A DNA stretch of 49,135 nt from positions 1-49,135 of the forward strand of contig JAIPMN010000847.1 in assembly GCA_020650975.1 (NCBI GenBank), read 5' to 3'. A model generated the notes under the pieces. It was given only the letters and a program-made list of their open reading frames with translations, made no database searches and was not told the DNA's origin. This DNA is from Apostichopus californicus (Eukaryota > Echinodermata > Holothuroidea > Aspidochirotida > Stichopodidae). The translations under genes and the position numbers were made by a program. This document shows positions 34,218-45,700 of the stretch, piece by piece. How positions within the stretch are numbered: the stretch's first letter is position 1; every line of letters starts with the position of its first letter.

Positions 34218-34528
34218 AAGTTGTGGTCAAATGGTTAAGGCAGTGGACTTGTGATCTAAGGCTTGCAGGTTCGAGTCCTGGCCAGATCATTACGTTGTGT
34301 CCTTGGGCAAGGTACTTTATCTGCATTGCCTCTCTTCACCCAGTTGTAAAAAGGTGGACCTGTGAGATAAACTGTCAGCTGGGCGCTGTTTAGCTGCTGC
34401 CATGTGGAGGGATTGTTTCTATGTTTGACAGGTTATCATTGACCAGGGTAATATTGTTATGCACCTTGAGCACCTTATTGGTGGATATGTCTGCACTTTA
34501 TAAATCCTCAATATTATTATTATTATTT
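34218..34528 (+). mobile_element. tRNA-derived SINE (full-length looking)
   Basis: The head has a perfect RNA polymerase III A box TGGTCAAATGG (34224-34234) and a perfect B box GGTTCGAGTCC (34268-34278), 34 bases apart, as in tRNA genes. A ~230-bp body follows, containing 'ccttgggcaaggtacttta', a phrase typical of marine-invertebrate SINE bodies, and a (TTA)n tail at 34511-34527. The tRNA head does not fold into a good anticodon stem, so it is not a tRNA gene. Confidence 0.8.
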
Positions 34529-36148
34529 TGAAAAGCTGAATTTAAGTCAACATTGACAGTAAAGTAAACATTTGCAGTTTACTACACTCTGAGGTGATTT
34601 GACACTACATAAATCCAACTTGAGTATTTTTTGTTATGGAATTTTAATTTGTAAATTTTGTGCAGCATTTCTTGTGGAGATTATAAGCAGTTGTATACAA
34701 GCAGTCTCTATTCTACACTACAGCATGATAGATCAGTGTAATACATTGCCTGGTTTATACATCAAGCTGTATGTGATAATGTGTATATAAAACACTGCTA
34801 AATTTGAAGAATAACATTAAGAACCAGATCAAATGTCAGTATTTTTAGATATACCATGGTACAAGTCCTCTCATAAATTTCATGGAAGTACATAGTGTGT
34901 AGTAAAGCAGCTTCCAGTGTGTTAGTGCTGCAAAAAAAAAAACAATTTTAAGGTACTGTCCCCTCCCAATAACAGCTCCTTGTTATTGTTGTGTTATAAC
35001 CGACTAAATACACATACTACCTTGTGAAAACCCTGATTTTTTTTTGTTAGGCAAGAGTGTCTATGTGTGTTGTAACCATGGTGGTGTACTCACAGCAAAT
35101 GTATTTATAAACTGATATTCCCTTTGAATGTCTTATTTGTTAGAAGAGGGAGAATGTATTGGTTTGCTGTAACCATGGCAATTGTACTCACACTTAGTTA
35201 CGTCTTGTGAGATTTCATGTTTTTTTTTCGTTTTTTTTTTCTTTTGAGGAATAGTGTCATTTTGTTGTAACCACGGTGATATACTCAAAGAGGTGTGAAA
35301 TCGAAGTGTAACATTTATATGTTGAAGACTGATTCAAACCAAAAGGAGTATTTGGTTATCATCGCAAATCAAATTTATTGAACTTTCAGTGTTGAGGATG
35401 TTATACTGTGCGATATTAATCATTATAATAGCCAACCAATATACCCCTATGTTATTGTATGTACTGTATAGATAATCAAAAACTATGTTTCCATGGAGAG
35501 CTTATTTCTTCATGTATATTCAAGTAACATGCAACTGTTAGTTAATGTAACTTATTGAAAATACACTCTATCCTTTGGTGATAATGTACTTTATAACACC
35601 AATTACAGTAAGTAAAACCAATCATTCAAATGGCTTGTTTGCAAATCCGCAGAATCGGTTAATTCAAACATTAATTGCTTCCATTTGGTATGTACTCTTT
35701 TAATGTAGGAATTGGGTGAAAGTTTTCAGTTAACACTTTGAAAGTTGTATTTATGATGCCAAGTTTACAAGAGAAGCATATTTTGCCTTGGTAATGTGTT
35801 CACCTTTGAACTTTGGTTGCTGGCAATAGCATTTAGTGTGCAGTGTTGGTTATAGTAGTATAGTGACTGCAATCCTGATTTAAAAGAAAGGAGTTGAAAG
35901 TAACATTGCTTGCATTTTGATGTGTAATTTGTGTTCCTGGGATTTTATGTTAGTGTTCACTGTGATTATTTGTTGCTATTGCCATGGCAGCTCATGATCA
36001 CACATAGGGCTAATGATTCAAAAGATTGAAACTTATCATTTTAGTACAAGTATGTCATGTGTGTAATAAAAAATATTATTTCTTGAATCTTTGTTGATGT
36101 GAGTGTCTCCAATGTTGGAGTTGAATTCCAATTTCTGTTTTAGCAGAT
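34529..36148. repeat. convergent interval with three degenerate ~100-bp repeats (35045-35300)
   Basis: 'gttgtaaccatggtggtgtac', 'gctgtaaccatggcaattgtac' and 'gttgtaaccacggtgatatac' variants, each ending near 'actca', lie about 100 bases apart. T-homopolymers lie near 35038 and 35221-35242. A candidate AATAAA is at 36065-36070 on the plus strand, but its use by TMEM33 would need a ~2.4-kb 3' UTR. Confidence 0.5.
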
Positions 36149-36746
36149 ACACATGTTTCAGTTCAGTGAGATGTGACTGTTGGTTGTGTGTTGACGATTG
36201 GGGGGGGACATGTCCCCCCCGTCCCCCCAATGATCGCCGCCCATGTACACATGTTTCAGTTCAGTGAGATGTGACTGTTGGTTGTGTGTTGACGATACAC
36301 ATGTTTCAGTTCAGTGAGATGTGACTGTTGGTTGTGTGTTGACGATATGTAATCACATGTTTCAGTTCAGTGAGATGTGACTGTTGGTTGTGTGTTGACG
36401 ATATGTAATCACATGTTTCAGTTCAGTGAGATGTGACTGTTGGTTGTGTGTTGACGATAGGTAATCACATGTTTCAGTTCAGTGAGATGTGACTGTTGGT
36501 TGTGTGTTGACGATATGTAATCACATGTTTCAGTTCAGTGAGATGTGACTGTTGGTTGTGTGTTGACGATATGTAATCACGTTTCAGTTCAGTGAGATGT
36601 GACTGTTGGTTGTGTGTTGACGATATGTAATCACATGTTTCAGTTCAGTGAGATGTGACTGTTGGTTGTGTGTTGACGATATGTAATCACATGTTTCAAT
36701 TCAGTGAGATGTGACTGTTGGTTGTGTGTTGACGATATATAATCAC
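36149..36746 (+). repeat. 56-bp minisatellite, ~10 copies, with a G/C hairpin insertion
   Basis: The unit starts 'acatgtttcagttcagtgag', continues 'atgtgactgttggttgtgtg' and ends 'ttgacgatatgtaatc'. Starts occur at about 36151, 36246, 36298, 36354, 36410, 36466, 36522, 36578, 36632 and 36688. Between the first two units there is an extra ~48 bp with G8-acatgt-C7 (36200-36220). Confidence 0.93.
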
Positions 36747-37171
36747 ATTGTATGATGTTTAGACAAATGGAAAGGAAACTAAGAGAAAAGCAATATTTTT
36801 GGATTTCCAGGTAATTAAGATGCATACAATATAAATATACCTGTGTGTAGTTGCCCAGTGTTTTATGTCTGTAAGTGTAGCGTGTTTGTGTCTATTTCTA
36901 ATATCCTCAAGTCCGTTCCTTACATGGTCAGCTAGTCATGTCCATCCAGCTGAAATACTTACCTTAGCAGCTAGCTGACATTAGTTGCAATTGTGTACAG
37001 CAGGGTATGTGGTCAATATGCAAATTTGATTCTTGATTAAAGAACATCCTCACAAGCAAACTTGGTGTCCCCGATGTGTAACGGTGCAGTGCGGTCCAAG
37101 TGCAAGTGTATACAAAAACAGTGATCAATAAAGAAAACAAAATGAGCTGTTAAAGATTGGCCTGGGATGGA
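36747..37171. other. flank including probable LINE 3' UTR
   Basis: No gene. The part from about 37030 to 37171 directly follows the stop of the LINE relic on the minus strand and is likely its 3' untranslated tail. Confidence 0.4.
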
Positions 37172-37432
37172 TTACCACCCATAACTGGAAGAAGCAGGTG
37201 GCAGACATCTAATGGCTGGTAGAGCTGCCGAGCTGAAGGCCTGATATGATGGCGCTGAGACTGCTTCTGCTGGTAGTATGTTCCAAAGTGGGATAACACA
37301 GGGATAAAATGAATATTTGTAGTAATTGAGATTGGTGATGACTTGTTTGTAACGGAGGTGGTGAGATCCTCTGGCTGGCCTTGAGTTTCTTGTAAAACGC
37401 TGGGGGATGGAGATGTTGACTATGCCATTTAT
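37172..37432 (-). pseudogene. non-LTR retrotransposon (LINE) pol C-terminal relic
   Basis: The minus strand reads NGIVNISIPQRFTRNSRPAR, GSHHLRYKQVITNLNYYKYS, FYPCVIPLWNILPAEAVSAP and SYQAFSSAALPAIR, with a stop at 37172-37174. The YKYSFYPxxIPLWNxLPxE pattern, preceded by an NG(L/I)V segment and TR..R, is typical of the region C-terminal to the reverse transcriptase in CR1/L2/Jockey-like elements. Upstream (about 37433-37560) the frame is broken by a shift and stops. It is a truncated, dead copy in the TMEM33/FREM2 convergent interval. Confidence 0.75.
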
Positions 37433-40400
37433 TATTTTGTATTGTCACCTTGTAGACGTGATTTTAATATTAAGCAATCAACGGTGGTGGTTTGATTTCT
37501 GATTTACAAAGAGATAGATTATGTCTTTGTCCAATGTGGCAGGCTGGCAGCATGTTCAGTCTGTGTTTATTTTGTTTACTTGTATTCATTTTGTTTAGAC
37601 GTTGATTTGCTTCTGAATTAACCAAATAGAGCCAAGTGTTTTGAATTTCTTTGTGTAAACAGAATAATCACAAATTTTGTTGTAAACAAAGTATTGAACA
37701 TAGACGGCCATCAGAACCTCTGAGAAATTGACTGTGAAATCAATTTATGTTTACTGCTGCAGCTGCTGCCTAAAAAACAGTTCTCTGTCAATGTCAACAC
37801 AGTAATCATCTAACACTCCCGAATGAATCATTCGTCAGAACCCAAGGAAAGTCTTTGTTTGCAAAACTCAAGCAACGTTTAAGCAGACTATCTAATACTG
37901 AATACCTTTAGAGTTATGTAGGGGAACAACACCGGATCTTATCATGGAATTATTAAACGTGTGATACTTGATAAACCTAATGCCCATTGCCCTCATGTCA
38001 AGAGTTGATTGTGTCTGACAGTCTGTTGGGATGTTAACCCTCCAGCAATTAAGCTTAACGGGTCGTAATTTAATCACTTTTCGGTACCTACGAACAAGTT
38101 TGCGAACAAACACCTCAAACAAAATACCCTGGTAAATTTAACAGGTTTTTGATCAAGAAACTGTAGGTGTGATACAGGTGACCTGAATCTATGTTTATGA
38201 AAGAAGTCTGTTCAGTTCACACATGTATGAAGTTAGCCAGCTAACTCTTTTCATATACCGCAATTTCACAAGCCATTAAATGCATACAACCTGTTATATC
38301 TTGAAATGGTGTTTGTTTGTGGGAGAGGAGGTCAAAGAAGTTGACCTTTACTCATAAATGGATATCTCTACTGAAACACCTTCAGTATACACATATTTTA
38401 ATCACAGACTTGTCTACTACAGTATTAGTATAGACATTTAGGTGGAGTCCAGGATTAGATTATGAACTTGCCTTCCCATCCATAAATGAAAATGTTTTTT
38501 TTGGGGGGGGGGGGGGGGTTGTTTATGTGAAACATAACAAAGTAGAAATACAGTGTGTTTAGTAAATGTTATAAGTCTTGACATTATAATCTGCACATGT
38601 TTACTGACTGTAGCACCATGTTTTAGTGAGAAGAGAAGAAAATTGAGTAATTCAACAATAATAATTCTTTTGATCTTTTACTCTTGCATTTTTCCTGTTG
38701 TGCTGTTGGAAGGTGTTGTCACCTCCCCATCAATGTCTGATTAAGTGGTCAGATAAGATGAAGTGGTCAGATTCAGCGGTCAGATACTAAAACGAGGACA
38801 TTAGGATGCATCAGTTGCATTATTATGTTTTGTTAGTCTTAATTACTGTGGTTTGATATGTGCCGGTCTCAGCAAGCATCGCATGGAAGAAGGGACTTCA
38901 AATGCGCTTATTGGCTTTGTAACCCTTTGGTTTAACTAAAACTATTAATACTGACACCTTGACCAAAGTTGGACAAAAGTAAGACTGCTTGCTTTCCTCT
39001 GCCACAAACTTTGAGCCTTACTGTACAGAATTTAGACTGACCCCTCTCCAGTTGAGCGATCTTAAATGCTCACGACTTTTCTCTTCAAACCAAGGCAAAC
39101 TTTCAGCTTCGTTATCCAAAACTCGTTTATGTATTGACACAACTTTAATTCATTTTGTTTGCTGTTCGTCTCATACTAGCACATCCTCCTTTATAAAGTC
39201 CTTAAGCTTCTTAGAAAGTAGTTGCAAATCCAAGTAGTTCCCCCAACCTACCAGTTTGGCCACAAGATTCTTGTTTCCCTATTGACTTTGCATTAGAACA
39301 AATATAGCTGAAGGGCCTCAGATGTTTAAAGGGTCATTTCTCAAATATTAAAAGTGCAACCTAAATTGATAGCAGTGTTTTTATCAGTCTACAATATATC
39401 AAACTATATTTAGTGCCCAAGGTGATTCTTGTAGAGAGAATATACTTGTAAACCCTCAGCTTGTAAACCCTCAGCTACAGATTCTTGGTCACCAGAGTAA
39501 CATAAAGTCATCTAGTTACACCTAACCAGAAAGTTATTGATAGGTTTGGGCCGTTTTTGCAGATCATTTTATTTTGACACCATTTGCAATCCTTTGAGGG
39601 GTGTCATTGATTCTTACTGCTGCAATTTCGGTGAAGTTTTCAAAATGGGTGACAAATATACTAAAGTAAAAAGAATCATTGGTCCAGCTGTCTTCCAGAT
39701 ACTATTCTAAAAGTTGTAATCTCTTTTTATTTCAATTTCATTTAGAAAGTCCGTTGTACCATAATCTGAGATGTCATACATGGTGACACATCACACTTTT
39801 TTGGGGGGATTTTTGTGGATGTAATGAGGACCCTTTAGCAATTTACATCAGACCTTAATTTAATGAACTTGATCATGCTTCACCAATAACACCAACTAAT
39901 TAATAGCTCATATAAGCTTTTCAATTTTAACGAGAAAAAAAGGTTGTAGTCCAGGTATGACACAGATTCTAGCACAATGTACTTGTCCAAAACATGATTG
40001 AACTGTGCCACTGAGCAAATGTGGCACTATCATTTAATTTTCCTTTTTTTTTAGTTCTTTCATACATTGTCAGAATTCCACCAGACTGATGATAGCAATC
40101 TTTCCAGGAGACTTTAGCCAACAAAGTTTTTTTCATATTAGAAGATCAAATTTCTGATAGGAAAAAAATGCTTTCCAGGCTTGTAGTTAAGTGCTCATCA
40201 CAAATAGTGAACTAAACTGACCATTATTTGATCTTCCATATTTTGGGGCAATGTTAACAGGTAAGTTTGCACAATGTCCATTCTTGAGTAAAGTGGCAAA
40301 CTTTGTTTTTGAATTCCAGAAAAGCACAAAATGGTAAGGGTACAAAACACAGGTAAATGCCAGTCAATCAGTTCAGGAAGGGCGAGGAGGTGGGGTGAGG

Positions 40401-40800
40401 GATGGGTTTATCAGGACGTGTATACATTCAATCTGTGGATTTAATTTTATCATGGTAGTGTAGGGTAAAATTGTTTATAACTATGCTCTTCTTTGGTCAC
40501 AGATGGGCTAAATTAGTTTATCACGGAAACACACACGCAAAGAGGACACAAACAAATATACTTTCCCAACTAGCCATTACCAATCATTATATTCCAGAAG
40601 AATTTTCGCATTTTGCATAGCAAAGGAATTGACTACTTGACCACAGCAAAGGATGAAGGTGATCTCATCAGGTGAAAATCCCAGTCCTTTTATATCCCAC
40701 ACCTTGGAATAGAATTGCATAGTTGATAAAAATACTACATGCACTTTGCATAAACCTGCTGTACATGTTACATTAAAAGGAAAAAATCTGATCACCCCAT
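37433..40800. other. convergent intergenic interval, no gene recognised
   Basis: No recognisable exon. The first ~130 bases are the decayed 5' continuation of the LINE relic. A long G homopolymer lies at about 38502-38518. Short open frames (for example 38989-39237 plus) resemble no family known to me. Confidence 0.45.
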
Positions 40801-42332
40801 GCATAATTTATTGTAAAAATAATGTTCTACAAAAAAATTTAAAAAAAAAAAATGCCTTTATACATAGATTTGTTCTTTGATGAGTGGTGTTTTTGTACAA
40901 AATGTGACAGTTTAAAATATTTCTCGTAGAAAGAGTGTTTGTGCCCTTTTATGCAGTTGTATATTGCATAGATCTATTTTTGGTCTGAGCCATTCCTTTA
41001 AATGCTGTGACTGGGTAGAATATAACCATGGGATTCATTTTAAGACACAAAAATTAAATATTAAATATCACTTTAAAGTAGTTCTGGAGGAATCATCTCC
41101 ATGCCGTTACCAATTTCTTGGTTGAATTCAACCTGCCAGATTAAAATTTCCTCCATGACAAGGAGGCGTTTCTCTGTTTGATCTCACTGAGCAGGGTCCT
41201 GCAAGCTTGTTTTCAGAATGACTACCTCATTTGGCAGATTTATATCCATCTTGCAATAGATAAAATGGCACTCATTGAAACGGTCACAGAATTCAGTCTC
41301 CCTTCTTTTAAAATGCCAGATAAAAATAATAAATATTCACGAAAGGTGACTCTTATTTTGCAGCATATCAATGATGTTAAAGAATTCAAAATTTTGAACC
41401 GATGCTAGCACAATGCCGGGCTTGTTGGGGGCAGAACTCTCATGAGCATGTATATAACTTGAATTCTATGAATAATTTCTCCCTCTGCAGTAGATTTTAA
41501 TTTCCAGTGCATACATTGCCTTCCCAAATACCTGGCATTGTGCGGCTATACTTACACAATTATCTATGTTTATTTCTTAAATTAAGAAGAAAAAAATAAG
41601 AATATCTTCGTCCAGAGTCCAACCTCTCCAAAGTATCTAGCTGCTTTCTCATGAAATATAAACTAACATCTTGCCAAAGAATAGATTAAAAGTATTAAAA
41701 TATACAAGACAACACACAGACAGCGCTAAAGCATGCACCTTCAGAACGAACATGGACAATGGTAAACGAAGAAAATACGCTACAAAGCCTCACAAAGAAC
41801 AGTAAAAGTGCAACGATAAAAAAAAAAGGGTTTCTATAAACTTTTCCTTTTCTCATGAGGAGATACAAACAGAAAGTAGTTTTTAGGAGATTTTTTTGAC
41901 TGCAACCAAAATGTTGCAGCATTAGTTTTGAAAACGTTAAAAGGCACACACGATTGCACTAAGGCATTACCAATCAAGGATATACAGACAGGTATTAAAC
42001 GAAGGTACCTGTCTCCTAACACCACACCAAAAGGTGGTCTTTTATTTGCTTTCAAAATGTTAGAACAAAGCACCATCATATTTCTCTTCATAAGGCAACT
42101 TTTAAGCTGACGAAAAAAAAATGAAAAAATGAAAAAAAACAGAGAGAAGAAGAAGAAGATGAAGAAGAAACTGTACAAGTGTAGTGATAGTTTTCCCTTG
42201 ACTCCAATAAAAACCAGAATGGAAAAAAATATTGTACTCCTATATTTTAAAAAGAATATAAATAATTCAAAGGCATACAAAACCAAAATGAAACCCCTTG
42301 CCCAATTCAAAGAAAGTTGCTCTAGGTATTTA
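40801..42332 (-). other. 3' flank / candidate 3' UTR of the FREM2-like gene
   Basis: The sequence follows the FREM2-like stop on the minus strand. Minus-strand AATAAA hexamers occur at 42329-42334 (overlapping the stop, probably too close), 42041-42046 and 41570-41575. A (GAA)n-rich plus-strand stretch at 42129-42172 produces a Phe-rich minus-strand open frame (to 41834) that is not a gene. Confidence 0.4.
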
Positions 42333-42344
42333 TTAAACCTCTGT
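42333..42344 (-). other. FREM2: C-terminal PDZ-ligand motif (TEV-COOH)
   Basis: The protein ends Asn-Thr-Glu-Val, a class I PDZ ligand (T-x-V). FRAS1 and FREM2 tails are known to bind the PDZ scaffold GRIP1, so the same role is inferred here. Confidence 0.6.
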
Positions 42345-42794
42345 GTTATCTCCATCAGATGATACATGTGCTACGACCATTGTGCTTCTTTTGCCGGTCT
42401 TCACAGTGGCTGGGGCTGCAGCAGCACGAGGCCCTCGTCGTCGCCTGAAAGCCAAGATCACTAGGATCACTACGAGAAGTATCAAACCGGCAAAAGCAAG
42501 AATGATTATTAGACTGACGGGTGATGCGTCTCTACTGTTATTGTCCAGCACATAAGTACCGTCAGGGTTGAATTTGTCAACCGAGGAGCCAGAGCCGGTC
42601 TTGCCCATGGATACCAAGTGCATGTTGGTTCCCATGCCCTCTCCCACATCGGCAAGATCATTGACGCTACCGGCACGGCGATGTCTCTTGACCGCACCAC
42701 CCATGCTGTGGACCTCACGTTTGAAGATGTTAGACCCATCAGAAGAGTGGAGGGAGTAGATGGCGTGCAGGTACCACTGTCTGCCAGCATCAAC
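42333..42794 (-). CDS. FREM2: FREM2-like last exon: membrane helix, cytoplasmic tail, stop
   Basis: Acceptor tttatttgacag opens [20 protein letters not shown], then [20 protein letters not shown] and [15 protein letters not shown]; the 153 codons end SSDGDNTEV with TAA at 42333-42335. The exon carries RHRR, the transmembrane segment and the tail. Its acceptor and first ~29 bases are duplicated 121 bases upstream on the minus strand (42887-42948). Confidence 0.94.
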   Translation of the reverse strand, partial: VDAGRQWYLHAIYSLHSSDGSNIFKREVHSMGGAVKRHRRAGSVNDLADVGEGMGTNMHLVSMGKTGSGSSVDKFNPDGTYVLDNNSRDASPVSLIIILAFAGLILLVVILVILAFRRRRGPRAAAAPATVKTGKRSTMVVAHVSSDGDNTEV

Positions 42795-45700
42795 CTGTCA
42801 AATAAATCAATACTCTCAGATTATTGGATGCAGGTACTTAGATTGGATGCAGGTACTTAGATGCAGGTCTTAGATTATTGGATGCATGCAGGTACCACTG
42901 TCTGCCAGCATCAACCTGTCAATAAATCAATACTCTCAGATTATTGGAATTCATTATAGTCTACAGATGCTTGTCATGCTTAGTTAGCCAAAGGCAGTTT
43001 TGACCTCACCTAAGAATTATGATGAAGGCATTCATTTCAGCACAAGCTTCAAGGAAGACAAATTTGTTATATTCTTTAATAATTACATTCAATGTCCAAA
43101 CAAACTTTGACATAATGGTGACTGATATTTCAGTAATAGCAATTGTTCTTCGCAACAGAAGCATCATGAGTTAACCTAGGCAAGGGTTTCTGTAAAGCAT
43201 CGGAATTTTTGTAACAAGGTTTAATTACAGAAAATACACTGCTCCCATACTACTTCAACATAACATCACTACCGGCAGTATTCAGCTATCATAGTTAAGT
43301 CCTAGGACTCCAACAGATGGAAAAAAGGCTGTTACCTGGTAGAGAGCATTGCTGTTCATGGTAAAGCCATCAGCACCACTCTGCCTGACAAGTTCCAGGG
43401 CAGGAATATCATCAGCCAAAACAGCTTGGAATGGAATTCCGTTGAAGTCTTTCTGAACAGTGGTAGGCTGTCTGTAATCCTGTTTAGCAAAATAAAATGA
43501 ACCCATTACACAAGATAGTACTGAGGGCAGCTATCAATGTAATCTTAGTGTGAATAGTTCTTTACAAAAGAATAATAAAATTATCCTATGATACAGTGAC
43601 ATAACCTTACCCTGCCCCCCTCCCCCAGCCCCCCCCCCCAAAAAAATATATATATAAAGGAAACTGTGCATTAATATTGATTCAAAAATGACTGTTAGCT
43701 GAAGAATTTATTGTATTGCAATATTACACAGCTTCATTAACTTACCAGGATCTTGAAGGCATAAAGAAGGTTAGGGGTATCAGCCACACATCCGTACTCG
43801 CCATTTTGTGGGTCATACTTGGGGATGTATCCATCACGTCCAGAACACAGGAAGACCTTTTCGATCTGGAGTTTAAATCCATCACCAAGGTTCTGGACTG
43901 GGTCGACATGAATACGTCCAAAGATGGTATCTCCTGGTAGGAAGGCAGCGTCTGTGTCCTCAGCAAATCCCATGGAACCATCACTCAGCCAGAGCATTTC
44001 TTTAGTGAGTAAGAGGAAGTCTGTGGACAGGCTGTATTCAGCTGGGACTGGGTCACTGACCTACGGAGAGAAGAGAAACACACTGCTTTGTAAAACCAAA
44101 CTGAGCAAGAACACTACCATTGCACCCACAAATATACTATAATCGCACCATCAAGCCATTTGGTTTACTTAAGGTAGTCATCTTATCTGGCACACCCGCA
44201 ATGGCTAGCAATTATTTTGCAGGGTCAGAACCTGCTGGAAAGTACTGTTTCAAACTTTTAACAATGTTTATCTTGGGTACAGTCTACAATACATTCATCC
44301 ATACAACAACAAGCCACAGCAATCCTGCACTATGAGCCACTTAAATTACTTTTCAAAATGTTGAACCCTTACCTGTTGGAATCTAATCGGCAAGTCGAAT
44401 AGAACAAGCTGTCTTGGATTGCAGATAGGGGGAACGTCATAGACCTGGTTTGGTGAGGTAACGCAAGGTACCAGACGGATGGTATAGCTGCCACTGTAGT
44501 CAGAAACCTGACAAAAGAAAGTGTAAAATAACCTGTCAAGAAAGCTTATCAACACTAAAATGCAAATACTCACATTGATATGTATCTTGCCTGTGCACAA
44601 GAATGTGATATATGTTACACAGCAACCCAGAGTCTGATATATAAATTATTTTAATACTGATACTGTGGGTAGATATTGCTGTTGTAACCATGTACGCTTG
44701 TCTTGTACTTCTGAGTAGCATGACACACAGGGAAGTTGTGCACATGGATGTGATGTCTCAGATATATAAATTATTTGATACTGTGGGTAGATATTGCTGT
44801 TGTAGCCAGGCACGCTTGTCTTGTAGTTCTGAGTAGACACACACAGGGAAGTTGTGCACATGGATGTGATGTCTCAGATATATAAATTATTTGATACTGT
44901 GGGTAGATATTGCTGTTGTAGCCATGTACGCTTGTCTTGTAGTTCTGAGTAGACACACACAGGGAAGTCTACCAGTATGCTGCTGCAATTGTCAGAGGAG
45001 GTCTACTAACTTTGTTCTGCAGTGCAAGTTTTCATAGCACATGCTGCATGTACTATTGACTGCTTTCAGCAAAAACCATTTCCTTGAAATTGTATTTCAT
45101 TTCAATCACTGATGACAGTCTTTATGTTGGCTGATGTTATTTCATCAATAAGCTACTATCCCGATAGAAATCAATCACAGGTTATCTTAGGACTTTTATA
45201 GGACAGTAGATAAATTAGTGACATAGATTAAGTCTTAGACTTACAGCGTTATCAGAAACAAACTGCCAGAGCTGATCTGGTTGAGCAAATGTTGGTTCAC
45301 TCCTGATGAGAGTGAGAGTGTAACCAAGACCGGGATGGTCCTGGGAAACTACACTGGAACTGAGTGGAGATGCTGTCAACAAAGAAAGTAAATAAATCAA
45401 GAACACAAGTTATTATTACAATATCGACATATATTTCAAATTGAACAAATCTAACCAATGGCTTATCCTTTCTTACAAAAAGCAGATGTAACTTATGGAT
45501 GCCAGCTTGTGCTCTTGTCTGGTTGCTTGTATAGGATTAAAAGACCAACGAAACCTGTTATTAAATTGAAATAATCAGCAAATTAAAAGGATGCATTTGG
45601 TAAAGAAAAGCAGATTATACAAGACGTTGGTTCGAAAATTACAAAAGACAGAAAGTTACTAACATGAAGATCTTAGCATCTTATTGAACTTACATTGGTT

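Noticed and set aside
34224-34295. Functional tRNA gene
   Set aside because: A and B boxes are perfect but the anticodon and acceptor stems do not pair well, and the sequence continues into a SINE body with a TTA tail.
37209-37448. 79-codon minus-strand open frame starting MTIQNNKWHSQ
   Set aside because: This is the wrong frame; the LINE pol peptide is in a neighbouring frame over the same bases.
38989-39237. 82-codon plus-strand open frame
   Set aside because: No family match known to me, no splice context, and low-complexity Ser/Leu content typical of chance frames.
41834-42367. 177-codon minus-strand open frame downstream of the FREM2-like stop
   Set aside because: It is Phe-rich because of a (GAA)n/A-rich tract on the plus strand, overlaps the true gene end in another frame, and resembles no family.
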